64,000 bases of DNA from the NCBI RefSeq assembly GCF_029635795.1, contig NZ_CP114280.1:2232001-2296000 (forward strand), in the 5' to 3' direction. The notes beneath the pieces are model-generated. The model was not told the origin of the DNA. It made no database searches and was given only the letters and a program-made list of their open reading frames with translations. Made by a program: the position numbers and the translations under genes. Below, piece after piece: positions 14,214-25,877 of the stretch; the first letter of the stretch is position 1; each line of letters starts with the position of its first letter. This DNA is from Dickeya lacustris. Lineage in GTDB: Bacteria > Pseudomonadota > Gammaproteobacteria > Enterobacterales > Enterobacteriaceae.

Positions 14214-15803
14214 ATGCAACAACGTCGTCCTATCCGTCGTGCTTTACTCAGCGTGTCTGACAAAGCCGGTATCGTTGAATTCGCTCAGGCGCTGTCGCAG
14301 CGTGGCGTCGAACTGCTGTCTACCGGCGGCACGGCTCGGCTGCTGGCCAATGCGGGTTTGCCAGTAACGGAAGTCTCAGATTACACCGGCTTTCCTGAAA
14401 TGATGGACGGACGTGTGAAAACACTGCATCCCAAAGTACATGGCGGTATTCTGGGGCGTCGCGGCCAGGACGATGCCATCATGGCGCAACACGCGATTCA
14501 GCCTATTGATATGGTGGTGGTCAACCTCTATCCGTTTGCCCAGACAGTCGCTAAAGCCGATTGCTCCTTAGAAGACGCCGTTGAAAATATTGATATCGGC
14601 GGGCCGACCATGGTGCGCTCGGCGGCGAAAAACCACAACGATGTGGCTATCGTCGTCAAGAGCAGTGACTACCATGCTATCGTTGCCGAGATGGATGCTA
14701 ACGAAAACGCTCTGACTTATCCCACCCGCTTCAATCTGGCTATCAAAGCATTTGAGCATACCGCTGCCTACGACAGCATGATAGCGAACTACTTTGGCAG
14801 CAAAGTCCCGGCTTACCATGGCGATACCACGGAGCCTTCTGGCCGTTTCCCACGCACGCTGAACCTGAATCTCATTAAAAAGCAGGACATGCGTTATGGT
14901 GAGAACAGCCATCAGCAGGCCGCCTTCTATATAGAAGAACAAATTGCAGAAGCCTCTGTTGCGACTGCACAGCAGTTACAAGGCAAGGCGCTCTCTTACA
15001 ACAACATCGCCGATACCGACGCGGCCCTTGAGTGTGTGAAAGAGTTTGCTGAACCGGCCTGTGTGATTGTGAAGCACGCCAACCCTTGCGGTGTTGCCAT
15101 CGGTGAGTCGATTCTCGACGCCTACGAGCGCGCCTATAAAACCGACCCGACTTCCGCTTTCGGCGGCATTATCGCCTTTAACCGCGAACTGGACGAAGCC
15201 ACGGCGCAAGCCATCATCAGCCGTCAGTTTGTCGAGGTGATTATCGCGCCTTCCGCCAGTGAAGCCGCATTAAGCGTCACCGCCGCCAAACAAAATGTAC
15301 GGGTATTGACGTGCGGCACCTGGCAGCAGCGTGTTGCCGGGCTGGACTTCAAACGCGTTAACGGTGGATTGCTGGTGCAAGACCGCGATTTGGGTATGGT
15401 GGAAAGCGCGCAACTGCGCGTCGTCACCGAGCGCCAGCCAAGCGAAGCCGAGCTGCGCGATGCGCTGTTCTGCTGGAAAGTGGCGAAGTTCGTTAAATCC
15501 AACGCGATTGTGTATGCCCGCGACAACATGACTATCGGCATCGGCGCCGGTCAGATGAGCCGGGTGTACTCCGCTAAAATTGCGGGCATTAAAGCCGGTG
15601 ATGAAGGGCTTGAGGTGCAAGGCTCCGTCATGGCATCCGACGCATTCTTCCCGTTCCGCGATGGTATCGACGCCGCTGCCGCCGTTGGCATCACCTGTGT
15701 TATCCAACCGGGCGGTTCGATTCGCGATGATGAGGTGATTGCTGCGGCCAACGAGCACGGTATTGCGATGCTGTTTACCGATATGCGCCACTTCCGCCAC
15801 TAA
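14214..15803 (+). CDS. purH: Bifunctional AICAR transformylase / IMP cyclohydrolase
   Basis: The product has 529 residues, the normal length. The N-terminal cyclohydrolase domain (about 1-200) starts with [20 protein letters not shown] and has STGGTARLL and [20 protein letters not shown]. The C-terminal formyltransferase domain carries [11 protein letters not shown], with the catalytic Lys-His pair near residue 268, and [14 protein letters not shown]. The enzyme performs the last two steps of IMP synthesis: formylation of AICAR with 10-formyl-THF, then ring closure. It is transcribed divergently from the first rRNA operon, downstream of a PurR box, and is followed 15 nt later by purD. Confidence 0.98.
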   Translation: MQQRRPIRRALLSVSDKAGIVEFAQALSQRGVELLSTGGTARLLANAGLPVTEVSDYTGFPEMMDGRVKTLHPKVHGGILGRRGQDDAIMAQHAIQPIDMVVVNLYPFAQTVAKADCSLEDAVENIDIGGPTMVRSAAKNHNDVAIVVKSSDYHAIVAEMDANENALTYPTRFNLAIKAFEHTAAYDSMIANYFGSKVPAYHGDTTEPSGRFPRTLNLNLIKKQDMRYGENSHQQAAFYIEEQIAEASVATAQQLQGKALSYNNIADTDAALECVKEFAEPACVIVKHANPCGVAIGESILDAYERAYKTDPTSAFGGIIAFNRELDEATAQAIISRQFVEVIIAPSASEAALSVTAAKQNVRVLTCGTWQQRVAGLDFKRVNGGLLVQDRDLGMVESAQLRVVTERQPSEAELRDALFCWKVAKFVKSNAIVYARDNMTIGIGAGQMSRVYSAKIAGIKAGDEGLEVQGSVMASDAFFPFRDGIDAAAAVGITCVIQPGGSIRDDEVIAAANEHGIAMLFTDMRHFRH

Positions 15804-15818
15804 TCCGAGGTCACGACG

Positions 15819-17108
15819 ATGAACATCTTAATTATTGGTAATGGTGGCCGCGAGCATGCGCTGGCCTGGAAAGCTGCCCAGTCTCCGTTGGCGGATAAAG
15901 TCTATGTCGCGCCGGGCAACGCAGGCACCGCGCTGGAGCCTGCGCTGGAGAATGTGAACATCGCGGCGACGGACATTCCGGCGCTGCTTGAATTTGCCCG
16001 TCAGCAGGATATTGGCCTGACGATTGTCGGCCCGGAAGCGCCACTGGTCATTGGCGTGGTGGATGCGTTCCGCGCCGCCGGTCTGAACATTTTTGGCCCG
16101 ACCCAGGCAGCAGCACAGTTGGAAGGCTCCAAAGCCTTTACCAAAGACTTTTTGGCGCGCCAGCATATTCCGACGGCGGAATACCAGAACTTTACCGAGG
16201 TGGAACCCGCGCTGGCCTACGTTCGGCGTATGGGCGCACCGATTGTTATCAAGGCCGATGGCCTGGCCGCTGGTAAAGGCGTGATTGTCGCCATGACACT
16301 GGCGGAAGCGGAAAACGCTGTCACCGATATGCTGGCTGGTAATGCCTTTGGCGATGCAGGCCACCGCATTGTGGTGGAGGAGTTCCTGGATGGTGAAGAA
16401 GCCAGCTTTATTGTGATGGTGGATGGCGAGCATGTGCTGCCGATGGCCACCAGCCAGGATCACAAGCGTGTAGGTGACAACGACACCGGCCCGAACACTG
16501 GCGGCATGGGCGCTTACTCGCCAGCACCGGTAGTGACGGATGCCGTTCACCAGCGGGTGATGGAACAGATTATTTGGCCAACCGTGCGCGGCATGGCGGC
16601 AGAGGGCAACGTCTATACGGGCTTTTTGTATGCCGGCCTGATGATTTCACCCGATGGCCAGCCCAAAGTTATCGAGTTCAACTGCCGCTTTGGCGACCCG
16701 GAAACCCAGCCGATTATGCTGCGCATGAAGTCTGACCTGGTTGCGCTGTGTCTGGCGGCCTGTGAAGGCACGCTGGATAAACAGCATTCTGAGTGGGATG
16801 CGCGCCCGTCACTGGGCGTGGTGCTGGCCGCAGGCGGCTACCCGGCGGACTACCGCACCGGCGATGCCATTTCCGGCCTGCCTGAACAGGATGCCGCTGA
16901 CGGTAAAGTGTTCCATGCCGGAACAACGCTGAAAGGCCACGATGTTGTGACCAGCGGCGGGCGTGTATTGTGCGTGACCGCGTTAGGTGAAAGTGTTGCC
17001 GCCGCCCAACAGCGCGCGTATGCACTGGCGAGCACCATTCGCTGGGAAGGCAGCTTCTGCCGCAGTGACATTGGCTATCGCGCCATCGCCCGTGAGCAAA
17101 AAAGCTAG
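15819..17108 (+). CDS. purD: Phosphoribosylamine-glycine ligase (GAR synthetase)
   Basis: The product has 429 residues of the ATP-grasp family and catalyses the ATP-dependent joining of phosphoribosylamine and glycine in purine synthesis. It begins MNILIIGNGGREHALAWK (glycine-rich N domain) and shows IKADGLAAGKGVIVA, NTGGMGAYSPAP and VIEFNCRFGDPETQ, which form the nucleotide and metal site. It is the second gene of the purHD operon, 15 nt after purH with GAGG upstream of the ATG. A weak hairpin follows the stop. Confidence 0.98.
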   Translation: MNILIIGNGGREHALAWKAAQSPLADKVYVAPGNAGTALEPALENVNIAATDIPALLEFARQQDIGLTIVGPEAPLVIGVVDAFRAAGLNIFGPTQAAAQLEGSKAFTKDFLARQHIPTAEYQNFTEVEPALAYVRRMGAPIVIKADGLAAGKGVIVAMTLAEAENAVTDMLAGNAFGDAGHRIVVEEFLDGEEASFIVMVDGEHVLPMATSQDHKRVGDNDTGPNTGGMGAYSPAPVVTDAVHQRVMEQIIWPTVRGMAAEGNVYTGFLYAGLMISPDGQPKVIEFNCRFGDPETQPIMLRMKSDLVALCLAACEGTLDKQHSEWDARPSLGVVLAAGGYPADYRTGDAISGLPEQDAADGKVFHAGTTLKGHDVVTSGGRVLCVTALGESVAAAQQRAYALASTIRWEGSFCRSDIGYRAIAREQKS

Positions 17109-17127
17109 CACTCGCTAAAGCGATAAC

Positions 17128-17154
17128 GGCAGGAGCCAGACTGTGGCTTCTGCC
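17128..17154 (+). terminator. Weak hairpin after purD, possible terminator
   Basis: An imperfect stem (GGCAGgAGCCA / TGGCTtCTGCC) with a 5-nt loop lies 19 nt after the purD stop. No U-run follows, so intrinsic termination is uncertain. Confidence 0.4.
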
Positions 17155-17162
17155 ATATCAGT

Positions 17163-17201
17163 ATCCGCTTTATCAACATCTGCTTTATCAACATCCGCTT
17201 T
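17163..17201. repeat. 15-bp tandem repeat downstream of purD
   Basis: The unit ATCYGCTTTATCAAC occurs twice in full and continues for another 9 bases. The gap 17109-17284 otherwise holds only the purD hairpin, and the repeat has no obvious function. Confidence 0.7.
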
Positions 17202-17284
17202 GCCGCGTGGCATTCACTGTCTGCACTGCAACACCCAATAGCTTGTGCAACATCAATACCTGTGCAGCGCCAATACCGGTAAAG

Positions 17285-17988
17285 CTACTCGCCTTCCTTC
17301 ATCGGCTCAAAACGGCAAAAATCCTCTTCGGCCATCTGTAAAAGCTGTGTGCCTTGCGGTGATTCCAGCCAGGCGATGCCAAGAGCGCCTTGATCGCCTG
17401 CTGCGCCTGTTGGCTTATCCAATGCCGGGCGCTGCTATCCCAGTCGGGTCGTACCGTTTGTCCTTCGCAGGTTGTCACCTGCCCCGCTTGCCAGCGCCCT
17501 TGCCGTAACATCACATGGCCAGCGCGCAGAGAGTCACTTAACGCCAGCCGTTGTCGCGCATCGAATTGATACAAGGCGATGTCGTCTTCTGATAATGACT
17601 CACGGCGATGGGGAAGCTGACGCTGCATATAGCTGACCGTGCCAGCCTGATCAAAGCGCAGCCTGGACTCTTCTCGCTCTGGCATCACGCGCTGTTCTTG
17701 CACCTCGCGCAGCGCGCCTTGCTGGAAGTGATAACGGGTGATGCGAATATCATCGCCTTGCAGCGGGGTGAACACCGTTACCAGCGAAGTTAACTGTTGC
17801 TGCGGTTCATCCTGACGCCACAGGCGAATCACACCGCGATCGGCTAAATAGCCGCTGGCAAAAACCGTCGGCGCTGGCGGATGGCTACTGCATCCAGCCA
17901 GCAGTGACATCAACGCCAGCGACCCGCAGCGGCGGCAAAAAAGCAAAAGGGGCGAAATCGCCCCCCTGCTTAAACCTGCTGTCAGCAT
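17285..17988 (-). pseudogene. yjaH: YjaH-family (DUF1481) lipoprotein, frameshifted near the C-terminus
   Basis: The product resembles E. coli YjaH, a predicted lipoprotein of unknown function encoded next to hupA. A hydrophobic stretch ends in the lipobox LLAGC (Cys33 from the ATG at 17988). The conserved body contains FASGYLADRGVIRLWR, TVFTPLQGDD and LSEDDIALYQFDARQRL. The open frame ends at 17299 with an unrelated tail. Shifting by one base near 17388 (a missing C in GCGCC) instead gives GIAWLESPQGTQLLQMAEED and a stop at 17285, which looks like the genuine C-terminus. The hupA terminator lies inside the 5' part of the frame, so the true start may be the TTG at 17946, which still leaves a short lipoprotein signal. 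Confidence 0.72.
17934..17967 (-). terminator. Intrinsic terminator of hupA, inside the 5' end of yjaH
   Basis: On the minus strand a GGGGCGA / TCGCCCC stem is followed by TTTTGCTTTTTT, about 30 nt after the hupA stop. It overlaps the upstream-most part of the yjaH open frame. Confidence 0.8.
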
Positions 17989-17992
17989 GCGC

Positions 17993-18265
17993 TTATTTTA
18001 CAGCGTCTTTCAGTGCCTTACCGGACACAAAAGCGGGCACGTTAGCGGCGGCAATTTTGATCTCTTTACCCGTCTGCGGGTTGCGGCCAGTGCGCTCGTT
18101 ACGATGATTGACTTTGAAAGTACCAAAACCAACTAATTGTACTGCATCACCTTCTTTCAGAGACTCAGTAATCGCCGCCAGAGTCGCTTCCAGGGCAGCT
18201 TTAGCCTGGGTCTTGGAAAGGTCAGCTTTGTCAGCAATTACATCAATCAGTTGAGTCTTATTCAT
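17993..18265 (-). CDS. hupA: DNA-binding protein HU-alpha
   Basis: The product has 90 residues and differs from E. coli HupA at only a few positions. It begins [20 protein letters not shown] and carries the DNA-binding arm around residues 52-75 ([20 protein letters not shown]) and the C-terminal [14 protein letters not shown] is an abundant nucleoid protein that bends DNA and acts as a homodimer or an alpha-beta heterodimer. The ATG is preceded by an AAGGAT site. The upstream gap to yjaG (18266-18517) presumably holds its promoters; no single element there is certain. Confidence 0.98.
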   Translation of the reverse strand: MNKTQLIDVIADKADLSKTQAKAALEATLAAITESLKEGDAVQLVGFGTFKVNHRNERTGRNPQTGKEIKIAAANVPAFVSGKALKDAVK

Positions 18266-18517
18266 AAGTTATCCTTACAGTGTGTTTATCGCTTGCTAAG
18301 CATCGAGTGCGACGGATATGCCATCTCCCGTCATATTTCGAACAGCAAAGGCGTTGCCGCTTTCCCGTCATTCGAATTATTTAGGGTGTAGTAGCACTCT
18401 CCTGCATACACGCACCGACAGCCACTTTTATTACGCCCCCCAAATGTAGACCAGACAGGGTGCGGATGTGAAGCCTTTAGACAGGCCATTTCAGGCCTTA
18501 AATCACGTTTTATCGCG

Positions 18518-19108
18518 TTATTGGTACAAATTTATGCCAATGTTGCTGACTCCCGCTTCGCGCAGGTCAGCTCGCAGGCCTTTTATCAACTCGAGGTCGC
18601 GCTCTTCGCAGGCCGCCAGCAGGCGGAAAATCTCCCACTGAAGATCCCATTCCTCTTCCACCGCAGGCAGCACTTTTAGCTCGTCATCGGTCATTTCACG
18701 GCCAGCCTGGGTCATCTCCAGCATGGCTACTGTGCGAATCGAGGATTCACTCACCGCGATAGCATGTTCCAGTGTTTCTCCGCTCAGACGCGAATGCAGT
18801 AACTCACTTAATGCAACACAGGCGTCGATTGCCGGATAGATACCGTAAATGTCATCGTCTTCCGCGACCGGGATGGCGTCTTCGAGTTTTTCCAGCTGGC
18901 TGTCAAAGTTGACTTTGGCGTCCTTGACCACCAGCGTTTCCCATACCAGGTCCAGAATACGCCGATAGAGCGCCGCATCCCCGAATTCGGTTTGCTGGCA
19001 GAATGCGTGGTAATTCGGGTACATACGCTCGCAGAGGCAGGCCATAAAGGTGACATGCTGCCAGCTTTCCAGCTTTTCCAGACGTAAATGAATGGGGTTA
19101 CGTAACAT
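18518..19108 (-). CDS. yjaG: YjaG family protein (DUF416)
   Basis: This 196-residue protein is strongly similar to E. coli YjaG, a conserved cytoplasmic protein of unknown function. It starts MLRNPIHLRLEKLESWQHVT and includes NFDSQLEKLEDAIP, YPAIDACVALSELLHSRLSG and the C-terminal KGLRADLREAGVSNIG. It is mostly acidic and predicted helical, without a signal peptide or membrane segment. It sits between hupA and nfi, as in E. coli. No function should be inferred beyond that conserved position. Confidence 0.92.
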   Translation of the reverse strand: MLRNPIHLRLEKLESWQHVTFMACLCERMYPNYHAFCQQTEFGDAALYRRILDLVWETLVVKDAKVNFDSQLEKLEDAIPVAEDDDIYGIYPAIDACVALSELLHSRLSGETLEHAIAVSESSIRTVAMLEMTQAGREMTDDELKVLPAVEEEWDLQWEIFRLLAACEERDLELIKGLRADLREAGVSNIGINLYQ

Positions 19109-19219
19109 TGCTTATCTCAATTAATAGTGGGCGGCAGTGTAACGAAAATTACCCAGCCGCCCTATGCCTGAATTCCGAAAATAGGCCAGAATGCCCAAAG
19201 TCTCCTGCCGGGTATTATC

Positions 19220-19894
19220 CTACACCACCGCATCGCGTTGCCAGCGCTGAAATGCCGGACGGTTCGAGGCCACCGCATCGGCCCAGCGCGTCGGCTCCGG
19301 CAAGCGATAGCCGTTCATGCAGCGCATCACCCATTCCAGCGCGCTATCGCTGCTAATGCGATGCCCGCCAGAAATAAATAGCGGATTGCAGCGGGCTTTA
19401 CTGCGCCACACCCAGCCTATCTGTTCGTCCTTATCAAGCAACGGCTGACGGCTCCCGACCGCTGATGCCAAAGGTGCAAATTGCCCGCACAAGCGGCGTT
19501 TCGCCACCCCGATAGTCGGCACGTTGACCAGCAGGCCAAAATGACTGGCAACCCCCAAACGACGCGGATGGGACACGCCGTGCCCATCAACAAACAGCAG
19601 CTCCGGCTTGTGTTGCAGTTGCGCCCATGCCGCTAACAGCGCCGGGTATTCACGAAACGAGAGCAAACCGGGAATATAAGGCATGCATGTCGGAATGCGT
19701 GCAATTTGGTACTCCACCAGTTGCAGCGAAGGATACGTCAGTACAGTCAACGCCGCACGGGTGATAGCGCCCTGTTGCTCAAACCCGACATCCGCACCCG
19801 CGATAAGCGTCGGCTGCACAAACGGCAGATCGTCGTGGCGCACCACCAGCGCGGCATTCTCGCGCTGCGCTGCCCGCAGCGCATTAAGATCCAT
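19220..19894 (-). CDS. nfi: Endonuclease V (deoxyinosine 3'-endonuclease)
   Basis: The product has 224 residues from the ATG at 19894, which overlaps the hemE stop (TGATG); a GTG one codon earlier is less likely. Endonuclease V nicks DNA one nucleotide 3' of hypoxanthine and other deaminated bases. Catalytic-region motifs are [12 protein letters not shown] (acidic metal ligand), [36 protein letters not shown] and GVAKRRLCG. The hemE-nfi coupling is the enterobacterial arrangement. Confidence 0.96.
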   Translation of the reverse strand: MDLNALRAAQRENAALVVRHDDLPFVQPTLIAGADVGFEQQGAITRAALTVLTYPSLQLVEYQIARIPTCMPYIPGLLSFREYPALLAAWAQLQHKPELLFVDGHGVSHPRRLGVASHFGLLVNVPTIGVAKRRLCGQFAPLASAVGSRQPLLDKDEQIGWVWRSKARCNPLFISGGHRISSDSALEWVMRCMNGYRLPEPTRWADAVASNRPAFQRWQRDAVV

Positions 19895-20967
19895 CACGCG
19901 TTATCCTGATGATAGGGCGCAGACAAGCGGTGTACCGCCTCAACAAACGCGCCGGCGTGCTCTGGCGGCACATCCTGATGGATACCATGGCCAAGGTTAA
20001 ACACGTGGCCATCGCCTGCGCCGAAACCGGCCAGAATGCTCGCCACCTCCTGTTCAATACGCGCCGCTGGCGCATAGAGCATGGAGGGGTCCATGTTGCC
20101 CTGCAAGGCAACCCGGTGGCCGACGCGACGGCGAGCCTCGGCGATATCGGTCGTCCAGTCGAGGCCAAGCGCATCGCAGCCGGTATCGGCCATCGCTTCC
20201 AGCCACTGGCCGCCGCCTTTGGTAAACAGCGTCACCGGCACCCGCCGCCCTTCGTGTTCACGTTGCAGGCCATCGACAATTTTGTGCATGTAATGCAGCG
20301 AAAACTCGCGGTACGCCGCGCCGCTCAGTGCGCCACCCCAGGTGTCAAAAATCATCACCGCCTGTGCGCCTGAGCGAATTTGGGCATTCAGGTAGAGCGT
20401 GACGCTATCAGCCAGTTTATCGAGTAACAGATGCAGGGTTTGCGGTTCGGCAAACATCATTTTTTTGATAACGGTGAACGCTTTACTGCTGCCGCCTTCA
20501 ACCATATAGGTCGCCAGCGTCCACGGGCTGCCGGAAAAACCGATCAGCGGCACCGCACCGGCCAGATTGCGGCGAATGGTGCGCACCGCATTCATCACGT
20601 AACCCAGCTCCTGCTCCGGGTCAGGCACCGGCAGTTTTTCCACATCGGCACGGCATGTCACCGGCGAGGTAAAGCGCGGGCCCTCACCGGCTTCGAAGTA
20701 GAGCCCAAGCCCCATCGCATCCGGCACCGTGAGAATGTCGGAAAACAGGATGGCGGCATCAAGCGCATAGCGTCGCAGCGGCTGTAACGTGACTTCACAC
20801 GCCAATTCCGCATTTTTACACAGCGACATAAAATCGCCCGCCTGCGCTCGGGTCGCCCGATATTCCGGCAGATAACGCCCGGCTTGCCTCATCATCCATA
20901 CGGGCGTCACATCCACCGGCTGGCGTAATAATGCTCGCAGATAGCGATCATTTTTTAGATCAGTCAT
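19894..20967 (-). CDS. hemE: Uroporphyrinogen decarboxylase
   Basis: The product has 357 residues. It converts uroporphyrinogen III to coproporphyrinogen III by four decarboxylations in haem synthesis. It starts [20 protein letters not shown] and carries the family signatures [16 protein letters not shown] (substrate-binding arginines), [13 protein letters not shown] and [17 protein letters not shown] longer open frame reaches 21060, but the ATG at 20967 has AAAGGA 7 nt upstream and matches the usual N-terminus. It follows nudC by about 50 nt and overlaps nfi, so nudC-hemE-nfi may form one transcript. Confidence 0.98.
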   Translation of the reverse strand: MTDLKNDRYLRALLRQPVDVTPVWMMRQAGRYLPEYRATRAQAGDFMSLCKNAELACEVTLQPLRRYALDAAILFSDILTVPDAMGLGLYFEAGEGPRFTSPVTCRADVEKLPVPDPEQELGYVMNAVRTIRRNLAGAVPLIGFSGSPWTLATYMVEGGSSKAFTVIKKMMFAEPQTLHLLLDKLADSVTLYLNAQIRSGAQAVMIFDTWGGALSGAAYREFSLHYMHKIVDGLQREHEGRRVPVTLFTKGGGQWLEAMADTGCDALGLDWTTDIAEARRRVGHRVALQGNMDPSMLYAPAARIEQEVASILAGFGAGDGHVFNLGHGIHQDVPPEHAGAFVEAVHRLSAPYHQDNA

Positions 20968-21019
20968 GATTTTTTCCTTTATTACGCCTTTCTCAGGCAT
21001 GATTGCCGCAGGCTCTTGC

Positions 21020-21793
21020 TCACTGCGCCATGTCGCGGCACAGCACGACGGTGTCTTCAATTAAACGGCGCGCAACCGTACCCGGCGGCGGCAGCTCCGG
21101 TAAATCATCGTAGCGAAACCAGCCCGCCGCGCGCAGTTCAGAAGGGTCATGTTTCAGCTCGCCGCCGTCATAGTCCGCCATGAAAGCGGTCATCAGCGAA
21201 TGGGGAAACGGCCAGGGCTGTGAGCAGACATAGCGCAGGTTCTTGATGCGAATCTGGCTCTCTTCCATCACCTCGCGCATCGCCGCCTGTTCCAGCGTTT
21301 CGCCGACTTCAACAAACCCGGCCAGCACGGTATACATATTGCCTTTATGACGCAAATGCTGCGCCAGCAAGATTTTATCGTGATGGCGGATGGCGACAAT
21401 CACGCAAGGCGCAATCTGTGGGTAGTAGCGCTCTTTACACTGCGGGCACAAGCAGGCCAACTCCTTGGTACTTGCGGTCATCGTATGGCCGCAGTAGCCG
21501 CAAAACCGATGTGAGCGATAAAACTCGGCCAGTTGTACCGCGCGCCCGGCTAATTGAAACAGACCGGCATCCTGGCTGAGTAACTGGCGCACCGACCCCA
21601 TCTCCCGCGCCCGCTCTTGCAGTACCAGCCACACCGGTTCACCCTGCCACTCGCCAACCTGACGCGCCGTACACTGCTGTAACTGCCACTGCGCTGCCGT
21701 GCCCTGCGGCAACTCGCCTTGCGGCAGCCATATCTGATGCTGGTGATACACTACCCACCAGCCCTGTTCATCACCTTTCAGCGCTACGTCCAT
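21020..21793 (-). CDS. nudC: NAD-capped RNA hydrolase / NADH pyrophosphatase
   Basis: The product has 257 residues. NudC hydrolyses NADH and removes NAD caps from RNA 5' ends. The zinc ribbon shows CGYC around residue 98 and CPQC around residue 117. The Nudix box spans about residues 158-180 ([20 protein letters not shown]), and the NADH-specific SQPWPFPHS follows. It is divergent from thiC. In E. coli an rsd gene lies between nudC and thiC; here there is none. Confidence 0.97.
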   Translation of the reverse strand: MDVALKGDEQGWWVVYHQHQIWLPQGELPQGTAAQWQLQQCTARQVGEWQGEPVWLVLQERAREMGSVRQLLSQDAGLFQLAGRAVQLAEFYRSHRFCGYCGHTMTASTKELACLCPQCKERYYPQIAPCVIVAIRHHDKILLAQHLRHKGNMYTVLAGFVEVGETLEQAAMREVMEESQIRIKNLRYVCSQPWPFPHSLMTAFMADYDGGELKHDPSELRAAGWFRYDDLPELPPPGTVARRLIEDTVVLCRDMAQ

Positions 21794-22055
21794 CTTTCTT
21801 TATCACTCCCGCTGATGACCCGGTTTCACGTTTGATCCGGTTTCGCTCTCAATGCGTTTTACTCTCAACCCATTTGATTATCAAAACAACCGGGCTGAAT
21901 TGCCGTGTGCCGCCATTATCCGGCGAGGTGAAAACCTTGGCAATGCGCTCACGCGCGGATATCCCGCCGCCTCACCATTGACGGTGCCGTGTATTGACGG
22001 CGCACCGTGACACGGCATAGAGTGTCACTGTTTTTGATGGCCCCATCCGGGGCAA

Positions 22056-22161
22056 ATCTTGTCGGAGTGCCTAGCGCGCCTTGTGGCGAGCAGGCTGAGA
22101 CCGTTAATTCGGGATCCGCGGAACCTGATCAGGTTAATACCTGCGAAGGGAACAAGAGTAA
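22056..22161 (+). promoter_or_regulatory. TPP riboswitch (thi box) of the thiC operon
   Basis: The RNA shows the conserved aptamer elements in order: GTCGGAGTGC, GGCTGAGACC, GGGATCCGCGGAACCTGATC, then TAATACCTGCGAAGGGAAC and the closing ACAAGAGTAA strand. Binding of thiamine pyrophosphate lowers expression of thiCEFSGH. A plausible promoter is TTGACG (21994-21999) with an AT-containing -10 near 22017-22022. The remainder of the gap 21794-22308 contains no gene that I can see. Confidence 0.97.
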
Positions 22162-24293
<2,132 letters not shown>

Positions 24294-24294
<1 letters not shown>

Positions 24295-24941
24295 TGAGCC
24301 GCGCGTTTCCCGCCACGGATGCCCGACTGGGGCTTTATCCGGTGGTCGATAGCGTGGTGTGGATTGAGCGCCTGCTGGATGCAGGCGTGCGAACCCTCCA
24401 GTTGCGTATCAAAGGCCTGCCAGCGGAGCAGGCCGAGCCTGACATTATCCGGGCGATTGCGCTGGGCCACCGGTATCAGGCCCGGCTGTTTATCAATGAT
24501 TACTGGCAACTGGCGGTGAAGCATCAGGCATATGGCGTACACCTAGGGCAGGAGGATCTCGACACCGCCGATCTGGACGCGATTCGCGCCGCCGGGCTGC
24601 GGCTGGGTGTTTCCACCCATGACGACGCCGAACTGGCGCGCGCTATCGCCATCCAGCCCTCTTACATTGCGCTCGGCCACATTTTTCCCACCCAAACCAA
24701 AGTGATGCCCTCCGCGCCGCAAGGGGTGGCTGCGCTCACGCGGCAGGTACAGCAACTGGCGGGGCGTATTCCCTGCGTCGCTATCGGCGGCATCAGCCTT
24801 GAGCGAGTGCCCGAGGTGCTGGCCAGCGGTGTAGGCAGCATCGCCGTGGTCAGCGCCATCACACAGGCCGCTGACTGGCGTGCCGCTACCGCCACGCTGC
24901 GGCATTTAATTGACGGCAAGGAGACCGCCGATGCTCGATGA
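24294..24941 (+). CDS. thiE: Thiamine-phosphate synthase
   Basis: The product has 215 residues and couples hydroxymethylpyrimidine pyrophosphate to thiazole phosphate to form thiamine monophosphate. The TIM-barrel motifs are [43 protein letters not shown] and [12 protein letters not shown]. The ATG overlaps the thiC stop (TGATG) with AGGAGGAG just upstream; the longer frame from 24117 is only read-through antecedent sequence. The 3' end overlaps thiF by 11 nt. Confidence 0.97.
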
Positions 24942-25692
24942 CAATGCTTTTATGCGCTACAGCCGCCAGCTGTTACTGGAAGATATCGGTCAGGACGGGC
25001 AGCAAAAACTGGCGGCCGCCCGTGTGCTGTTGGTCGGGCTGGGCGGGCTGGGTTCACCGGCGGCGCTCTATCTGGCCGCCGCTGGCGTTGGCACGCTCAC
25101 GCTTGCCGACCACGACACGCTGCACCTCTCTAATCTGCAACGCCAAATCCTCTATCGCAGCGCTGACGTGGAGAGCGCCAAAGCAGTGCTGGCGCAGCAT
25201 GCGCTGCAAGCCCTGAATCCGTTAGTGACAACCCTCGCACTGACCACCCGGCTTGCCGGTGACTCACTTGAGAACGCCGTCGCACAGGCCGATTTGGTGC
25301 TGGATTGCTGTGACAACATGGCCACCCGCCATGCGGTTAACGCCGCCTGTGTCGCCGCGCAAAAACCGCTCATCAGCGCCAGCGCCGTAGGGTTTAGCGG
25401 CCAGTTGCTGGTGTTGACGCCCCCGTTTCGGCACGGCTGCTACGCCTGCCTCTACCCGGACGCTGACGAACCGCAGCGCAACTGCCGCACGGCGGGCGTG
25501 CTCGGCCCGGTCGTCGGCGTAATGGGCACGCTACAGGCGCTGGAGGCCATCAAGTTGTTGTGCGGCCTCCCCTCGCCGCTGGACGGCAAATTACGGCTGT
25601 TCGAGGCACGCCAGCAGCAGTGGCACACGCTGCAATTAACGCGCACCCCGGCGTGCCCGGTCTGCGGAGGCGCACATGCACATTCGGCTTAA
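24931..25692 (+). CDS. thiF: ThiS adenylyltransferase
   Basis: The product has 253 residues of the E1-like ThiF/MoeB family. It adenylates the C-terminal glycine of ThiS to prepare it for sulfur transfer. The ATP-binding loop is [20 protein letters not shown] (about residues 32-51), followed by [10 protein letters not shown] and [16 protein letters not shown]. The zinc cysteines are in CYACLYPD and CPVCGG near the C-terminus, and [20 protein letters not shown] carries the conserved cysteine. An AAGGAGA site lies 8 nt before the ATG. The 3' end overlaps thiS by 17 nt. Confidence 0.97.
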   Translation: MLDDNAFMRYSRQLLLEDIGQDGQQKLAAARVLLVGLGGLGSPAALYLAAAGVGTLTLADHDTLHLSNLQRQILYRSADVESAKAVLAQHALQALNPLVTTLALTTRLAGDSLENAVAQADLVLDCCDNMATRHAVNAACVAAQKPLISASAVGFSGQLLVLTPPFRHGCYACLYPDADEPQRNCRTAGVLGPVVGVMGTLQALEAIKLLCGLPSPLDGKLRLFEARQQQWHTLQLTRTPACPVCGGAHAHSA

Positions 25693-25876
25693 TGACGATG
25701 CCCTCACGCTGCCAGACGGCCTAACCGTACAACAGTTACTCGAGCGCCTGGATCGCCTGCAAGCGGGCACGGCGCTGGCTATCAATCACACCATTATTCC
25801 CCGTGCTGACTGGGCTCATCACCCGGTGCAGGACGGCGATGACATTTTGCTGTTCCAGGCGATTGCAGGAGGCTGA
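25676..25876 (+). CDS. thiS: Sulfur carrier protein ThiS
   Basis: This is a 66-residue ubiquitin-like carrier ending in the obligatory Gly-Gly (LLFQAIAGG). Its C-terminal thiocarboxylate donates sulfur to the thiazole ring assembled by ThiG. It starts [20 protein letters not shown] and shares [15 protein letters not shown] with the family. It overlaps thiF, and thiG begins 2 nt after its stop. Confidence 0.97.
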   Translation: MHIRLNDDALTLPDGLTVQQLLERLDRLQAGTALAINHTIIPRADWAHHPVQDGDDILLFQAIAGG

Positions 25877-25877
25877 C

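Noticed and set aside
17163..17201. Tandem repeat considered as a CRISPR remnant
   Set aside because: Units are contiguous 15-mers without spacers, and there are no cas genes in the window.
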